DNA of 64,000 nucleotides from Rubrivivax sp. (lineage in GTDB: Bacteria; Pseudomonadota; Gammaproteobacteria; Burkholderiales; Burkholderiaceae_C): positions 1 to 64,000 of the forward strand of contig JADJHR010000010.1 of the NCBI GenBank assembly GCA_016707445.1, written 5' to 3'. The position numbers and the translations under genes were made by a program. Shown one piece after another: positions 25,253-35,458 of the stretch (position 1 is the first letter of the stretch; each line of letters starts with the position of its first letter). The notes beneath the pieces were generated by a model. The model worked only from the letters and a program-made list of their open reading frames with translations, was not told where the DNA came from and did not search any database.

Positions 25253-26017
25253 ATGCGGCTAGCGACCTGGAACGTCAACTCACTCGCCGTTCGGCTGCCG
25301 CAGGTGCTCGACTGGCTGGCCACGCAGGCGCCCGATGTGCTGGTGCTGCAAGAGACCAAGCTCGTCGACGAGAAGTTTCCGCATGCGGCATTCGCCGATG
25401 CCGGCTGGCAATCGCGCTGCTTCGGCCAGAAGACCTACAACGGCGTGGCGCTGATCAGCCGTCAACCGGCTGAGGCGGTGGTCAACAACATCCCGGGTTT
25501 TGCCGACGAGCAGGCTCGCGTGATCGCCGGCACCGTGGCCGGGTTGCGTGTGATCGGCGCCTACTTTCCCAACGGCCAGGCACCCGACAGCGAGAAGTTC
25601 GTCTACAAGATGCGCTGGCAGGACGCGCTGCGCGAGTGGGTGCGGGCCGAGTTGTCCACGCATGCGCAGCTGCTGCTGATGGGTGACTTCAACGTCGCGC
25701 CCGAAGACCGTGATGTCTACGACCCGGTGGCCTGGGCCGGGCAGATCCACTGCACCCCCGAGGAACGTGCCCAGTTCCAGGGCCTGCTCGCGCTGGGTCT
25801 GCACGATGCCTTTCGGCTGTTCGAGCAGCCTCCCAAGAGCTGGAGCTGGTGGGATTACCGCAACCTGGCGTTCCGCAAGAACCAGGGCCTGCGCATCGAC
25901 CACATCCTCGTCAGCGAAGCGTTACGCAGCCAGGTGCGCGCCTGCAGCATCGACAAGCTGCCGCGCAAGAACGAACGCCCCAGCGACCACGCCCCGGTGA
26001 TCGTCGAACTCGCATAA
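25253..26017 (+). CDS. xth: Exodeoxyribonuclease III (Xth-type AP endonuclease)
   Basis: This 254-aa enzyme has the full ExoIII family pattern: LATWNVNSLAVRLPQVLDWL at the start, VLVLQETKLVDEKFP (catalytic Glu), YNGVALISR, MGDFNVAPEDRDVYDP near residue 143, KSWSWWDYR, and RIDHILVSE with the final NERPSDHAPVIVEL (catalytic His). It repairs abasic sites and removes 3' blocks. Length is usual for the family. Confidence 0.95.
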   Translation: MRLATWNVNSLAVRLPQVLDWLATQAPDVLVLQETKLVDEKFPHAAFADAGWQSRCFGQKTYNGVALISRQPAEAVVNNIPGFADEQARVIAGTVAGLRVIGAYFPNGQAPDSEKFVYKMRWQDALREWVRAELSTHAQLLLMGDFNVAPEDRDVYDPVAWAGQIHCTPEERAQFQGLLALGLHDAFRLFEQPPKSWSWWDYRNLAFRKNQGLRIDHILVSEALRSQVRACSIDKLPRKNERPSDHAPVIVELA

Positions 26018-26055
26018 GCAGGCGGTCAGCCCGTCAGCTCGCGGGCCGTGCCCGC

Positions 26056-27568
<1,513 letters not shown>

Positions 27569-27611
27569 GCAGCGCGACGCAGGTTGATCATCGAACGGCT
27601 GGGGCAGGCCC

Positions 27612-28772
27612 TCAGGGCAGTGGAATCAGCAGCTTGAACACGGTGCGGCCGGCAACACTTTCACATTCGATCGTGCCCATGTGCTGCTGCACGAAGGTCT
27701 GTGCCAGCGTCAACCCGAGGCCCGACCCGCCTTCACGCCCCGACACCAGGGGATGGAAGATGCGATCGCGAATGGCCTCGGGCACGCCCGGCCCGTTGTC
27801 CTGGATATGCAATTCCAGTGCCAGCCGATAGCGCTGCTTGCCGACCGTGACCTGCCGCGCCACCCGCGTGCGCAGCACGATGCGTGCGTCACCTTGCGCA
27901 ATGCGCCCGCTGCCGGGCATGTCGGCGTCGGCGGCGCCACCGGCCAGGGCCTGTGTCGCGTTGTGCGCGATGTTCAGCACCGCCTGGATCAGCTGCTCGC
28001 GGTCGCCGCGAAACTCGGGGATCGAGGTGTCGTAGTCGCGCACCACCTCCAGCCCGCGCGGGTACTCGGCCAGGATCAGCGAGCGCACGCGCTCGCAGAT
28101 CTCGTGGATGTTGACGTCGCCCACCACCTGCGGCCGGCGGTGCGGTGCCAGCAGCCGGTCGACCAGCGTCTGCAGGCGGTCGGCCTCGTGGATGATGACC
28201 TGGGTGTATTCGGTCAATTCACGCGAATCGACCTCCATCGCCAGCAACTGCGCGGCGCCACGGATGCCGCCCAGCGGATTCTTGATCTCGTGCGCCAGGT
28301 TGCGCACCAGCTCCTTGTTCGCCTGCGCCTGACCCTGGGCGCGCTCTTCACGGTCGAGCCGGGTCTGCTGCTCGATCTCGATCATCTCGATCAGCACATG
28401 CTCGGGGCGGTCGAGCTGGCTGACGATCACGTGCACCGGGCATTCGTGGCTGGGCACCTCAAACCCACCGTCAACGCCGCCAACACCGCCGGCTCCGCCC
28501 ACCGGCTGGCGCTTCATCAGGGCCTCGAAGCGGCCGCTGGCGACCTCGTTGTGGGCCACCAGGCGCAAGGCGTCGCCCAGCGGCACCGGGTCGACCAGCC
28601 AGTCGGTGGCACTGCTGCGCATCAGGGCGCGGCGCGACACGCCCATCATGTTCTCCAGCGTCGAATTCACCAGCAGGCAATGCCCGTCGGGCCGCACCAC
28701 GGCCACCATCGTGGCCAGGTGATCGAAGGCGTCCAGGCCCGGCGGCAGCGCCGGTTCGGCCGCACCGGACAT
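27612..28772 (-). CDS. ntrB: Nitrogen regulation histidine kinase NtrB (GlnL)
   Basis: This 386-aa kinase has an N-terminal PAS domain (FDHLATMVAVVRPDGHCLLVN), the H-box LAHEIKNPLGGIRGAAQLL near residue 183 with the phosphorylated His, the N-box HNATQAL near residue 291, and the G-box DNGPGVPEAIRDRIF with GSGLGLTLAQTFVQQH. It phosphorylates or dephosphorylates NtrC in response to PII. It lies 43 bp upstream of ntrC and close to glnA, the classical arrangement. Confidence 0.95.
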   Translation of the reverse strand: MSGAAEPALPPGLDAFDHLATMVAVVRPDGHCLLVNSTLENMMGVSRRALMRSSATDWLVDPVPLGDALRLVAHNEVASGRFEALMKRQPVGGAGGVGGVDGGFEVPSHECPVHVIVSQLDRPEHVLIEMIEIEQQTRLDREERAQGQAQANKELVRNLAHEIKNPLGGIRGAAQLLAMEVDSRELTEYTQVIIHEADRLQTLVDRLLAPHRRPQVVGDVNIHEICERVRSLILAEYPRGLEVVRDYDTSIPEFRGDREQLIQAVLNIAHNATQALAGGAADADMPGSGRIAQGDARIVLRTRVARQVTVGKQRYRLALELHIQDNGPGVPEAIRDRIFHPLVSGREGGSGLGLTLAQTFVQQHMGTIECESVAGRTVFKLLIPLP

Positions 28773-28774
28773 CG

Positions 28775-29311
28775 TCAGGGCGCTGGCAGCTTGGCGATTT
28801 CGCGCTTGAGCGCCGCGATGTCGGCCTCTTTACGCGCGATCGCCAACTTCATCTCGGCCACGCGGTCGATGTAGCGCTGGTAGTTGCGCTCATCGCCGCG
28901 GCGTTCGGGTTCACCGTTGTTGTAGTCCTTCTGCAGCACCAGCAGCTTGTCTTCTTCCTTCTTCAGTTCGTCTTGCAGGATGCGCCGCGCCTCGCCGTCA
29001 CGCTGGCGCTGTGCACTCGGGTCGACCTTGCTGTCGGCCGGCCGCGCCGCCGATGCGCCGTTGCCAGCCTCGGCCTTGGCCGGCGCCGGCTTGGGCCTTG
29101 CCTGGATGATCGTGATGGGCGTGCCCTCGATCGTGCGACAGCCCTTCTCGCGCGCTTCCTGCGGTGACAAGGCATCGGTGTAAAGCACCGGGGGTCCGGG
29201 ACAACGGTAGACCTGGGATGCCGCGGCTGCCGCCGGCGTCTGCGCCGCCGAGGGCAGCGCCACGGCCGCCAGCAGCAGGCAGGTCCACAGGGCTGGACTT
29301 CGCACTGTCAT
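28775..29311 (-). CDS. DUF4124-like periplasmic protein with coiled-coil tail
   Basis: This 178-aa protein has a signal peptide (residues 1-22, ending PSAAQ) and a small DUF4124-like domain: VYRCPGPPVLYTDALSPQEAREKGCRTIEG, with the two cysteines. A Pro/Ala/Lys linker and an acidic-basic coiled coil (RRILQDELKKEEDKLLVLQ to IAALKREIAKL) follow. The ATG at 29311 gives the signal peptide directly. It lies between glnA and ntrB, 2 bp upstream of ntrB, so they are cotranscribed. The function is unknown. Confidence 0.8.
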   Translation of the reverse strand: MTVRSPALWTCLLLAAVALPSAAQTPAAAAASQVYRCPGPPVLYTDALSPQEAREKGCRTIEGTPITIIQARPKPAPAKAEAGNGASAARPADSKVDPSAQRQRDGEARRILQDELKKEEDKLLVLQKDYNNGEPERRGDERNYQRYIDRVAEMKLAIARKEADIAALKREIAKLPAP

Positions 29312-29402
29312 CGTGTCACCTCCAACGGCAGGTCCGCCACTGACGCCCGACAAGGCGCCGGCGGGCCTGCATGAACATTGTGACCCAGGCCCCAGCAAGG
29401 CA

Positions 29403-29427
29403 AAGGGGCAGCCGCTGGCTGCCCCTT
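29403..29427 (-). terminator. Terminator of glnA
   Basis: AAGGGGCAGCC, a 3-nt loop and GGCTGCCCCTT form an 11-bp stem 29 bp after the glnA stop. It is followed on the transcribed strand by a short T run. It probably separates glnA from the DUF4124-ntrB-ntrC transcript. Confidence 0.75.
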
Positions 29428-29455
29428 GTTCGATCCGGCATGCTGCCGGATGCCG

Positions 29456-30871
29456 TCAAAGGCTGTAGTACATGTCGAACTCGACCGGATGGGTGGTCAT
29501 GCGAAAGCGCGTGACCTCTTGCATCTTCAGCTCGATGTAGGCGTCGATGTAGCCGTCGGTGAAGACACCCCCCTTGGTCAGGAAGGCGCGCTCGCGGTCC
29601 AGATATTCCAGCGCCTGGTCCAGGCTGTGGCAGACGGTGGGGATCTTCGCGTCTTCTTCCGGCGGCAGGTGGTACAGGTCCTTGGTCGCGGCCTCGCCCG
29701 GGTGGATCTTGTTCTCCACACCATCCAGGCCCGCCATCAGCAGCGCGCTGAAGCCCAGGTAGGGGTTGCAGGTGGGATCGGGGAATCGCGCCTCGATGCG
29801 CCGACCCTTGGGGCTGGCCACGTAGGGGATGCGGATCGAGGCCGAGCGGTTGCGCGCCGAGTAGGCCAGCTTGACCGGGGCCTCGAAGCCCGGCACCAGG
29901 CGCTTGTAGCTGTTGGTGCCCGGGTTGGTGATGGCGTTGAGCGCACGCGCGTGCTTGATGATGCCGCCGATGTAGTACAGCGCGAACTCGGACAGGCCGC
30001 CGTAGCCGTCGCCGGCGAACAGGTTCTTGCCGTCCTTCCACACCGACTGGTGCACGTGCATGCCGCTGCCGTTGTCACCGACCACGGGCTTGGGCATGAA
30101 GGTGGCCGTCTTGCCGTAGGAATGCGCCACGTTCTGGATCACGTACTTCTGCAGCTGCAGCCAGTCGGCACGCTGCACCAGGGTGCTGAACCGGGTGCCG
30201 ATCTCGTTCTGGCCCTGGCCGGCGACCTCGTGGTGGTGCACTTCGACCGGGATGCCCAGCGATTCGAGGATCAGGCACATCTCCGAGCGCATGTCCTGGA
30301 AGCTGTCGACCGGCGGCACCGGGAAGTAGCCGCCCTTGACGCCCGGGCGGTGGCCCATGTTGCCGCCTTCGAAGCTGGCGCCGCTGCTCCAGGGCGCCTC
30401 TTCGGAGCCGATCTTGACGAAGCAGCCCGACATGTCGACGTTCCACTGCACCTGATCGAAGATGAAGAACTCGGGCTCGGGGCCGAAGTAGGCCAGGTCA
30501 CCAATGCCGCTGCTCTTCAGATAGGCCTCGGCACGCTTGGCCAGCGAGCGCGGGTCGCGCTCATAGGGCTTGCCGTCACCGGGCTCGACCACGTCGCAGG
30601 TCAGGATAACGGTTGGCTCGTCGAAGAACGGGTCGATGTTGGCGGTGTTCGGGTCCGGCATCAGCAGCATGTCGGACGCTTCGATGCCCTTCCAGCCGGC
30701 AATCGACGAGCCGTCGAACGCGTGCCCGCTGGTGAACTTGTCTTCGTCGAAATGGGAGACAGGCACCGTCACGTGCTGTTCCTTGCCGCGGGTGTCGGTG
30801 AAGCGGAGGTCGACGAACTTGACTTCGTTTTCCTTCACCATCTTCATCACGTCGGCAACGTTCTTTGCCAT
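29456..30871 (-). CDS. glnA: Glutamine synthetase type I
   Basis: This 471-aa enzyme has typical GSI features: GSSIAGWKGIEASDMLL, PEPEFFIFD metal-ligand region, GVKGGYFPVPPVDS, the catalytic NGSGMHVHQSVW stretch near residue 265, KRLVPGFEAPV, and the adenylylation tyrosine in DLYHLPPEE near residue 398. It forms glutamine from glutamate and ammonia with ATP. Upstream lie a sigma-54 promoter (30976-30991) and NtrC-like sites, as expected for control by the downstream ntrB/ntrC. Confidence 0.97.
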   Translation of the reverse strand: MAKNVADVMKMVKENEVKFVDLRFTDTRGKEQHVTVPVSHFDEDKFTSGHAFDGSSIAGWKGIEASDMLLMPDPNTANIDPFFDEPTVILTCDVVEPGDGKPYERDPRSLAKRAEAYLKSSGIGDLAYFGPEPEFFIFDQVQWNVDMSGCFVKIGSEEAPWSSGASFEGGNMGHRPGVKGGYFPVPPVDSFQDMRSEMCLILESLGIPVEVHHHEVAGQGQNEIGTRFSTLVQRADWLQLQKYVIQNVAHSYGKTATFMPKPVVGDNGSGMHVHQSVWKDGKNLFAGDGYGGLSEFALYYIGGIIKHARALNAITNPGTNSYKRLVPGFEAPVKLAYSARNRSASIRIPYVASPKGRRIEARFPDPTCNPYLGFSALLMAGLDGVENKIHPGEAATKDLYHLPPEEDAKIPTVCHSLDQALEYLDRERAFLTKGGVFTDGYIDAYIELKMQEVTRFRMTTHPVEFDMYYSL

Positions 30872-30975
30872 TGAGGGTCTCCTAGCGAGGCTGTGGAAGG
30901 TACGGAATGGGAGGATGTGTTCTGGCGTTCAGCGGCCCGTCAATGACGGGTTCGCCCAAATGCGCACCGAAATTT

Positions 30976-30991
30976 AGCATTTTGCGTGCCA
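30976..30991 (-). promoter_or_regulatory. Sigma-54 (-24/-12) promoter of glnA
   Basis: On the minus strand TGGCACGCAAAATGCT contains the invariant GG and GC separated by 10 bp and matches TGGCACG-N4-TTGCT at all but one base. It lies about 105 bp upstream of the glnA ATG, implying a leader of around 90 nt. Confidence 0.78.
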
Positions 30992-31093
30992 GCATCTAGC
31001 CTGGCCCGGCGCACCGAGAACGCCCTTGGTCAGGCCTGGCGCATGCGCCTCGGGCAGCGCCACAAGGCTGCGGCAGTGCAGGCAACCTGGCAG

Positions 31094-31166
31094 CGCACCA
31101 TCATGGATCACTGGACCGCGTTGGATCGCACCGTTTCGGGGCCAAGTGATGCACCAAACTGGACCA
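31094..31166 (-). promoter_or_regulatory. Two NtrC-like enhancer sites of glnA
   Basis: TGCACCAAACTGGACCA (31150-31166) resembles the NtrC site TGCACYAAAWTGGTGCA closely on the left half. CGCACCATCATGGATCA (31094-31110) is a weaker match. Their centres are 56 bp apart and lie about 120 and 175 bp upstream of the sigma-54 promoter. The distal site is inside the 3' end of the neighbouring gene. Confidence 0.45.
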
Positions 31167-32004
31167 AGCCTTCACGCAAGACGGCGTAGGCCGACTGCAC
31201 GGCGGCGCCCTGCCCCTTGACCCCGAGCTCGATGTGGCGGCCGTGCATCGGGTGGTTCACGCTGGGCAGGCTGAACACCTTGACGCCGGCAAAGCGTGCC
31301 TCGATGTCCTCCATCAGCGGCGTCAGCGTCGCCTCCATCGAACCGAACACCACCACCGACAACTCGGTCTGCACCTGCGCGCCATGCAGGCTGGCATAGC
31401 GGCCGTCGAGCAGGCTTTCGATCATCGGGTGCGCCATCACCGGGAAACCCGGCACGAAGTGCACGTCGCCAACCGAAAAGCCAGGGATGCGGTTGAAGGG
31501 GTTGGCGATCAGTTCGGCGCCCTGCGGGAACACGCCCATGTTCAGCCGGTGCAGGTTGTCGGGCCGGTCGGGCTCGTAGGGCTGGCCCTGCTCGCGTGCC
31601 ACGTCCTGCATGCGCTGCTCGATCAACAGCCTGGCCTGCAGATGCAGTTCCAGCGGCCGGCCCAGCGCGGCCGCAGCGCACTGTCGCGTGTGGTCGTCGG
31701 GCGTGGCACCGATGCCGCCGCAGCAGAACACGATGCTGCCGCCGGCAAAGGCGTCGCGCAGCGCCGCGGTGATCAGCGGGCGGTCGTCGCCGACGTAGCG
31801 TGCCCAGGCCAGCGCCAGCCCGCGCGCCGACAGCAGTTCGATCACGCGCGCCAGATGCTTGTCCTGACGCTTGCCCGACAGGATTTCGTCGCCGACGATG
31901 ATGAGACCGAATTGCGGCGTGTTCTCAAGGATATGTGGCGTTGCCACTGTCACTGACCCCTGTGGGGGACGGGCTGGGCGAGGCCCGGAACTGGGAGTGC
32001 TCAT
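31108..32004 (-). CDS. Competence/damage-inducible CinA-like molybdopterin-binding domain protein
   Basis: This 298-aa protein has the MoaB/MogA-type fold used in the N-terminal half of CinA: FGLIIVGDEILSGKRQDKHL, VGDDRPLITAALRDAF, and CCGGIGATPDDHTRQC with the GGxG and DD motifs, then MGVFPQGAELIANPFNRIPGF in parts. It lacks the C-terminal CinA deamidase domain. The ATG at 32004 overlaps the stop of the EI24 gene (ATGA). The enzymatic role, perhaps nucleotide or cofactor pyrophosphatase, is not certain. Confidence 0.83.
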   Translation of the reverse strand: MSTPSSGPRPARPPQGSVTVATPHILENTPQFGLIIVGDEILSGKRQDKHLARVIELLSARGLALAWARYVGDDRPLITAALRDAFAGGSIVFCCGGIGATPDDHTRQCAAAALGRPLELHLQARLLIEQRMQDVAREQGQPYEPDRPDNLHRLNMGVFPQGAELIANPFNRIPGFSVGDVHFVPGFPVMAHPMIESLLDGRYASLHGAQVQTELSVVVFGSMEATLTPLMEDIEARFAGVKVFSLPSVNHPMHGRHIELGVKGQGAAVQSAYAVLREGLVQFGASLGPETVRSNAVQ

Positions 32005-32840
32005 GATGCGAGTCTGCTTTCCGGGGCCGTCGTCACCACCGCGGCATGCTGCCGAAGCCGGTGCAGGGCCGCCAAGGTGAAATGTGCGAACCACAGGCTC
32101 GCGAAGCTGAAGACGATGATGTAGAGCCACACGGCCACCACCATCAGCCAGGGTGCCCAGACCAGCACCATCGCGCCCTGCACCCACAGCAGCGACGGCA
32201 AGGCGCCCAGCACGCCGCAGGCCAGGCCGGCCAGCCGCAACGACCAGCGGTCGCGGTGCAGGATGAAGCGCCGCTCGGCCGTGCCGGCGTGGCGCGACAG
32301 GGCATCGAAGGTCAGCACGCGGTAGCACAGCCAGCCCCAGATCAGCGGCGGCAGCACCAGCACCAGCGGCGGCACGAACCACAGTGGCACGCTGAGCAGC
32401 AGCGCCAGCAGCGCGAACAGCGCACACACCAGCGACCAGCCCAGCGCGCGCCAGCGGCCGGCAGCACTCGGGTTGCGTGCCAGACCGGGGAAACGGCGGC
32501 GCACCACCAGGTCGGCCATCGCCGGCGCCATCAGCCAGGCCACACCCAGCAGCGTGGCCATCACCACGGCGGGGATCACCAGCGCGACCACGATCATCGG
32601 CGCCAGCAGCGGGCGCAGGTCGGGTGCACCGATCGCCGTCAACCAGTCGAACAGGGCTGAGAGCAGGTCACCCTCTTCCAGCAACGTGCGCACGCCGGCC
32701 ACCGCGGGCTCCCAGCCGAACCAGCCCAGGCCGAACACGGCGCCCGCCACCAGCGCCAGCGGCAACAGAGCCCACAGCAGCGCCAGCGGGTGCAGGCAAT
32801 AGGCCACGGCCCGCCACGTGGCGTCGACGATCTCCCCCAT
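32001..32840 (-). CDS. EI24 domain (CysZ-like) membrane protein
   Basis: This 279-aa inner-membrane protein has an N-terminal amphipathic WRAVAYCLHPLALLWALLP segment and about six to eight hydrophobic segments. The order of loops (MADLVVRRRFPGLARNPSAAG, YRVLTFDALSRHAGTAER) is that of EI24/CysZ-like proteins. CysZ members move sulfate, but this branch is functionally open. The ATG at 32840 removes an unlikely 62-residue extension. It is cotranscribed with the CinA-like gene through a 4-bp overlap. Confidence 0.82.
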   Translation of the reverse strand: MGEIVDATWRAVAYCLHPLALLWALLPLALVAGAVFGLGWFGWEPAVAGVRTLLEEGDLLSALFDWLTAIGAPDLRPLLAPMIVVALVIPAVVMATLLGVAWLMAPAMADLVVRRRFPGLARNPSAAGRWRALGWSLVCALFALLALLLSVPLWFVPPLVLVLPPLIWGWLCYRVLTFDALSRHAGTAERRFILHRDRWSLRLAGLACGVLGALPSLLWVQGAMVLVWAPWLMVVAVWLYIIVFSFASLWFAHFTLAALHRLRQHAAVVTTAPESRLAS

Positions 32841-32862
32841 GATGCGCAGGATAGCCGCTCGG

Positions 32863-33210
32863 CTAGCCGGGCTGCGCGGCAAAGCGCCGACGCAGCAGCG
32901 TGGCTGCCAGCCGCTGCAACCCCAGCCGCTGCTGTGCCCAGAAGCCCTGGCCGCAGTCACGGCCACCGTGCTCGGGCAACAGGTCACGGATGCCGGTGGC
33001 GTCGAAGCGGCCATCGAAACGGGCACTGCCCGCCAGCATGTCCCAGATCGGAAACAGCACCGCGAAGTTGTGGCCGCCCAGGGAAATCAGCGCGAAGATT
33101 GGTCGGGCCGGGCGGGTGCGCTGCAATGGGGCTTCAGCCATGCGGGCGTCGCGCTGCAGGCGATGTCGGCGAGCGCGTCGCAGACCCCGGCGGCGCCATC
33201 CCATGTTCAT
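32863..33210 (-). pseudogene. Remnant of a sterol desaturase/fatty acid hydroxylase-type protein
   Basis: This 115-codon frame retains GGHNFAVLFPIWDMLAG and GIRDLLPEHGGRDCGQGFW, which resemble the end of sterol desaturase family proteins, where a final histidine-box region is followed by an (L/I)WD-L-GT block. The N-terminal membrane segments and the earlier histidine boxes are missing. The start overlaps the AIM24 stop. It is more likely a truncated leftover than a functional enzyme, although a small standalone protein cannot be excluded. Confidence 0.5.
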
Positions 33211-34025
33211 TCATCGTCGCCGCCGATCAGACCGCCCAGCACGCCGGCGCCGCCGAAACCGCCGAGCACCGAGCCCTCGCCCTTGCTGCCCCCGCGTTGC
33301 GGCGCGGCGGCAAAGACCCGCGAAGCCAGCCGCGAGAACGGCAGGCTCTGCAGCCACAGCGTGCCGGGGCCGGTCATCTTGGCGAAGAACAGACCTTCGC
33401 CACCGAACAGCGCGGTCTTGATCTTGCCGACGTACTGAATCTCGAAATTGACGCCCGACGTGTAGGCGACGACGCAGCCGGTGTCGACCATCAGCGTCTG
33501 CCCGGCCTGCAGTTCGCGCCGAACCACGGTGCCGCCGGCGTGCACGAAAGCCAGCCCGTTGCCGTCCAGCTTCTGCATGATGAAGCCTTCGCCGCCGAAG
33601 AAGCCCACCGACATCTTCTGCTGCAGCGCGATGCCCAGCTGCACACCGCGCGCCGCACACAGAAAGGCGTCCTTCTGGCAGATCAGCGTGCCGCCCAGCT
33701 GCGACAGGTCCATCGGCAGGATCTTGCCTGGGTACGGTGCGGCGAAGGCCACGCGCTGCTTGGCCAACACCTGGTTGGTGTAGACCGTGGTGAACAGCGA
33801 TTCGCCGGTCACCAGCCGCTTGCCGGCCGACAGCAGCTTGCCGAACAGGCCGCCGGTACCGCTGCTGCTGGACCCGTCGCCGAACACCGTGTCCATGCCG
33901 ATGCCGGCATCCATGAACATCATGCTGCCGGCCTCGCCGATCGCCGCCTCGCCGGGGTCGAGCTCGATCTCGACGAACTGCATCTCGGACCCCTTGATCT
34001 CGAAGTCCACCACGTCCATGGCCAT
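33207..34025 (-). CDS. AIM24/TIGR00266 family protein
   Basis: This 272-aa protein matches the AIM24 (TIGR00266) beta-rich family: DFEIKGSEMQFVEIELDPGE, AGSMMFMDAGIGMDT, GESLFTTVYTN, YPGKILPMDLS, and FFGGEGFIMQKLDGNGLAFVH in parts, with a glycine-rich C-terminus. The function in bacteria is not established. The ATG at 34025 has GGGAG 5 bp upstream and is preferred to the GTG at 34031. Confidence 0.87.
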   Translation of the reverse strand: MAMDVVDFEIKGSEMQFVEIELDPGEAAIGEAGSMMFMDAGIGMDTVFGDGSSSSGTGGLFGKLLSAGKRLVTGESLFTTVYTNQVLAKQRVAFAAPYPGKILPMDLSQLGGTLICQKDAFLCAARGVQLGIALQQKMSVGFFGGEGFIMQKLDGNGLAFVHAGGTVVRRELQAGQTLMVDTGCVVAYTSGVNFEIQYVGKIKTALFGGEGLFFAKMTGPGTLWLQSLPFSRLASRVFAAAPQRGGSKGEGSVLGGFGGAGVLGGLIGGDDE

Positions 34026-34197
34026 TTGCACTCCCGTGTTGCACCCGCTCGCGACAGGCCGGTTTCAGAGGGCGCCGATGGTAGCAATGCGGCGCCGGCT
34101 CAGCGCTGAAAATCCCCCGGGCAGCCGTAGCAACTGCTTGCAACCCCTGCACTTTCCGTGCAGGTCTGCGCTGGGGTGGGTCCCACAATGTCCTGCC

Positions 34198-35388
34198 ATG
34201 AACGACGTCGGCAACGGTTTGTGGATTGCGGCCAGTGCCAGCGCGGTGGCAGCGCTGGCGTTGACCCTCATTGGACGCCAGCAGCCCCCGCAGCGCGGCT
34301 GGCGGCTGTGGCAGGCGGCGTTGTGGTTGAGCACGGCCGGCATCGTGCTCGGGGCCGCCCTGGCGCCACACCCGCTGGCGATGGCACCCGCGCGGCTGGC
34401 CTTGCTGGCCTGGCCGGCGCTTTGCCTGGTCGGCATGCGACGTTTTCACGCGCGCGTCGACTGGCCCGGCCACGAGCGGCACGATTGGGCGGCGCTGGGC
34501 CTGTGCGCGCTGCTGGTGGCCAGCAGCGACGCGTGGCCTGCCGATTCAGCGATGGCGTCGATCAGCGCACCCGCCGGCGCCTTGCTGATGCACCTGTATG
34601 CCGCCAGCCTGCTGGTCTGTGCCGGCTCGCGCCGCGACGCCAGGCCGATGCACCTGCTGGGCGCGATCGTCGCCCTGGCCGCCGGCGCGCCGATGATCAC
34701 CACGCTGCCCGGCATCGCCGCCACCGCACTGTTCGAAGCCCAGGCCGTGACCACCGCCTTGTCGTCGGTGGCAATGGCCTTCGTCGTCACGATCCTGGTC
34801 TTCGACCGCAGCGAACGCCACCTGCGCGCATCGCGGCGCCGGCTGCGCGCGCTGGCCAGCATCGACCCGCTGACCCAGGTGCCCAACCGCCGACACTTCG
34901 AAAGCCTGGCCAGCAAGGCGCTGCTGCACGACCCGCCGGCCAGTGCGGTGCTGATGATGTTCGACCTGGACCACTTCAAGGCCATCAACGACCACCACGG
35001 CCATGCCGCAGGCGACCGCGCGCTGCGCCTGGTGTCGCGCTGCGTGCGTGATCTGCTGCGCGTGCATGACCTGCCCTGCCGCCACGGGGGTGACGAATTC
35101 GTGCTGCTGTTGCGACATGCCAGCGTGCAGGATGCGATGCGGGTGGCGACGCGCCTGGTGGCGCGTGTGCAATCGATGGCCGTGCAGTCGGCGCTGCCGA
35201 CCTTCAGCCTGAGTTTCGGCGTGGTGCAGGTGCGACCGGCAGAAATGCTGAGCCAGGCCCTGCAGCGCGCGGACCAGGCCTTGTACGAAGCCAAACGTCA
35301 GGGGCGCTCGCGTCTGGTTGCCGCCGGCGGCAGTGGCGAGCAGCCGGGATTCATCGAAAGCCGGCCACTGGGTCTGACGCACGCTTAG
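34198..35388 (+). CDS. Membrane diguanylate cyclase (GGDEF)
   Basis: This 396-aa protein has about six to seven N-terminal membrane segments (residues 5-205) and a GGDEF domain: DPLTQVPNRRHFE, FDLDHFKAINDHHGHAAGD, CRHGGDEFVLLL with an intact GGDEF motif, and LYEAKRQGRSRLV. It makes cyclic di-GMP from GTP. No RxxD inhibitory site is obvious five residues before GGDEF. The ATG at 34198 is chosen because the longer frame runs over the divergent AIM24 gene. Confidence 0.9.
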   Translation: MNDVGNGLWIAASASAVAALALTLIGRQQPPQRGWRLWQAALWLSTAGIVLGAALAPHPLAMAPARLALLAWPALCLVGMRRFHARVDWPGHERHDWAALGLCALLVASSDAWPADSAMASISAPAGALLMHLYAASLLVCAGSRRDARPMHLLGAIVALAAGAPMITTLPGIAATALFEAQAVTTALSSVAMAFVVTILVFDRSERHLRASRRRLRALASIDPLTQVPNRRHFESLASKALLHDPPASAVLMMFDLDHFKAINDHHGHAAGDRALRLVSRCVRDLLRVHDLPCRHGGDEFVLLLRHASVQDAMRVATRLVARVQSMAVQSALPTFSLSFGVVQVRPAEMLSQALQRADQALYEAKRQGRSRLVAAGGSGEQPGFIESRPLGLTHA

Positions 35389-35458
35389 CGCCCACCAGCG
35401 CCCCGCCTGGCTCTCGCCACGGGGTTACGATGTTCCATCGACCCCGTTGGAGCCCCGT

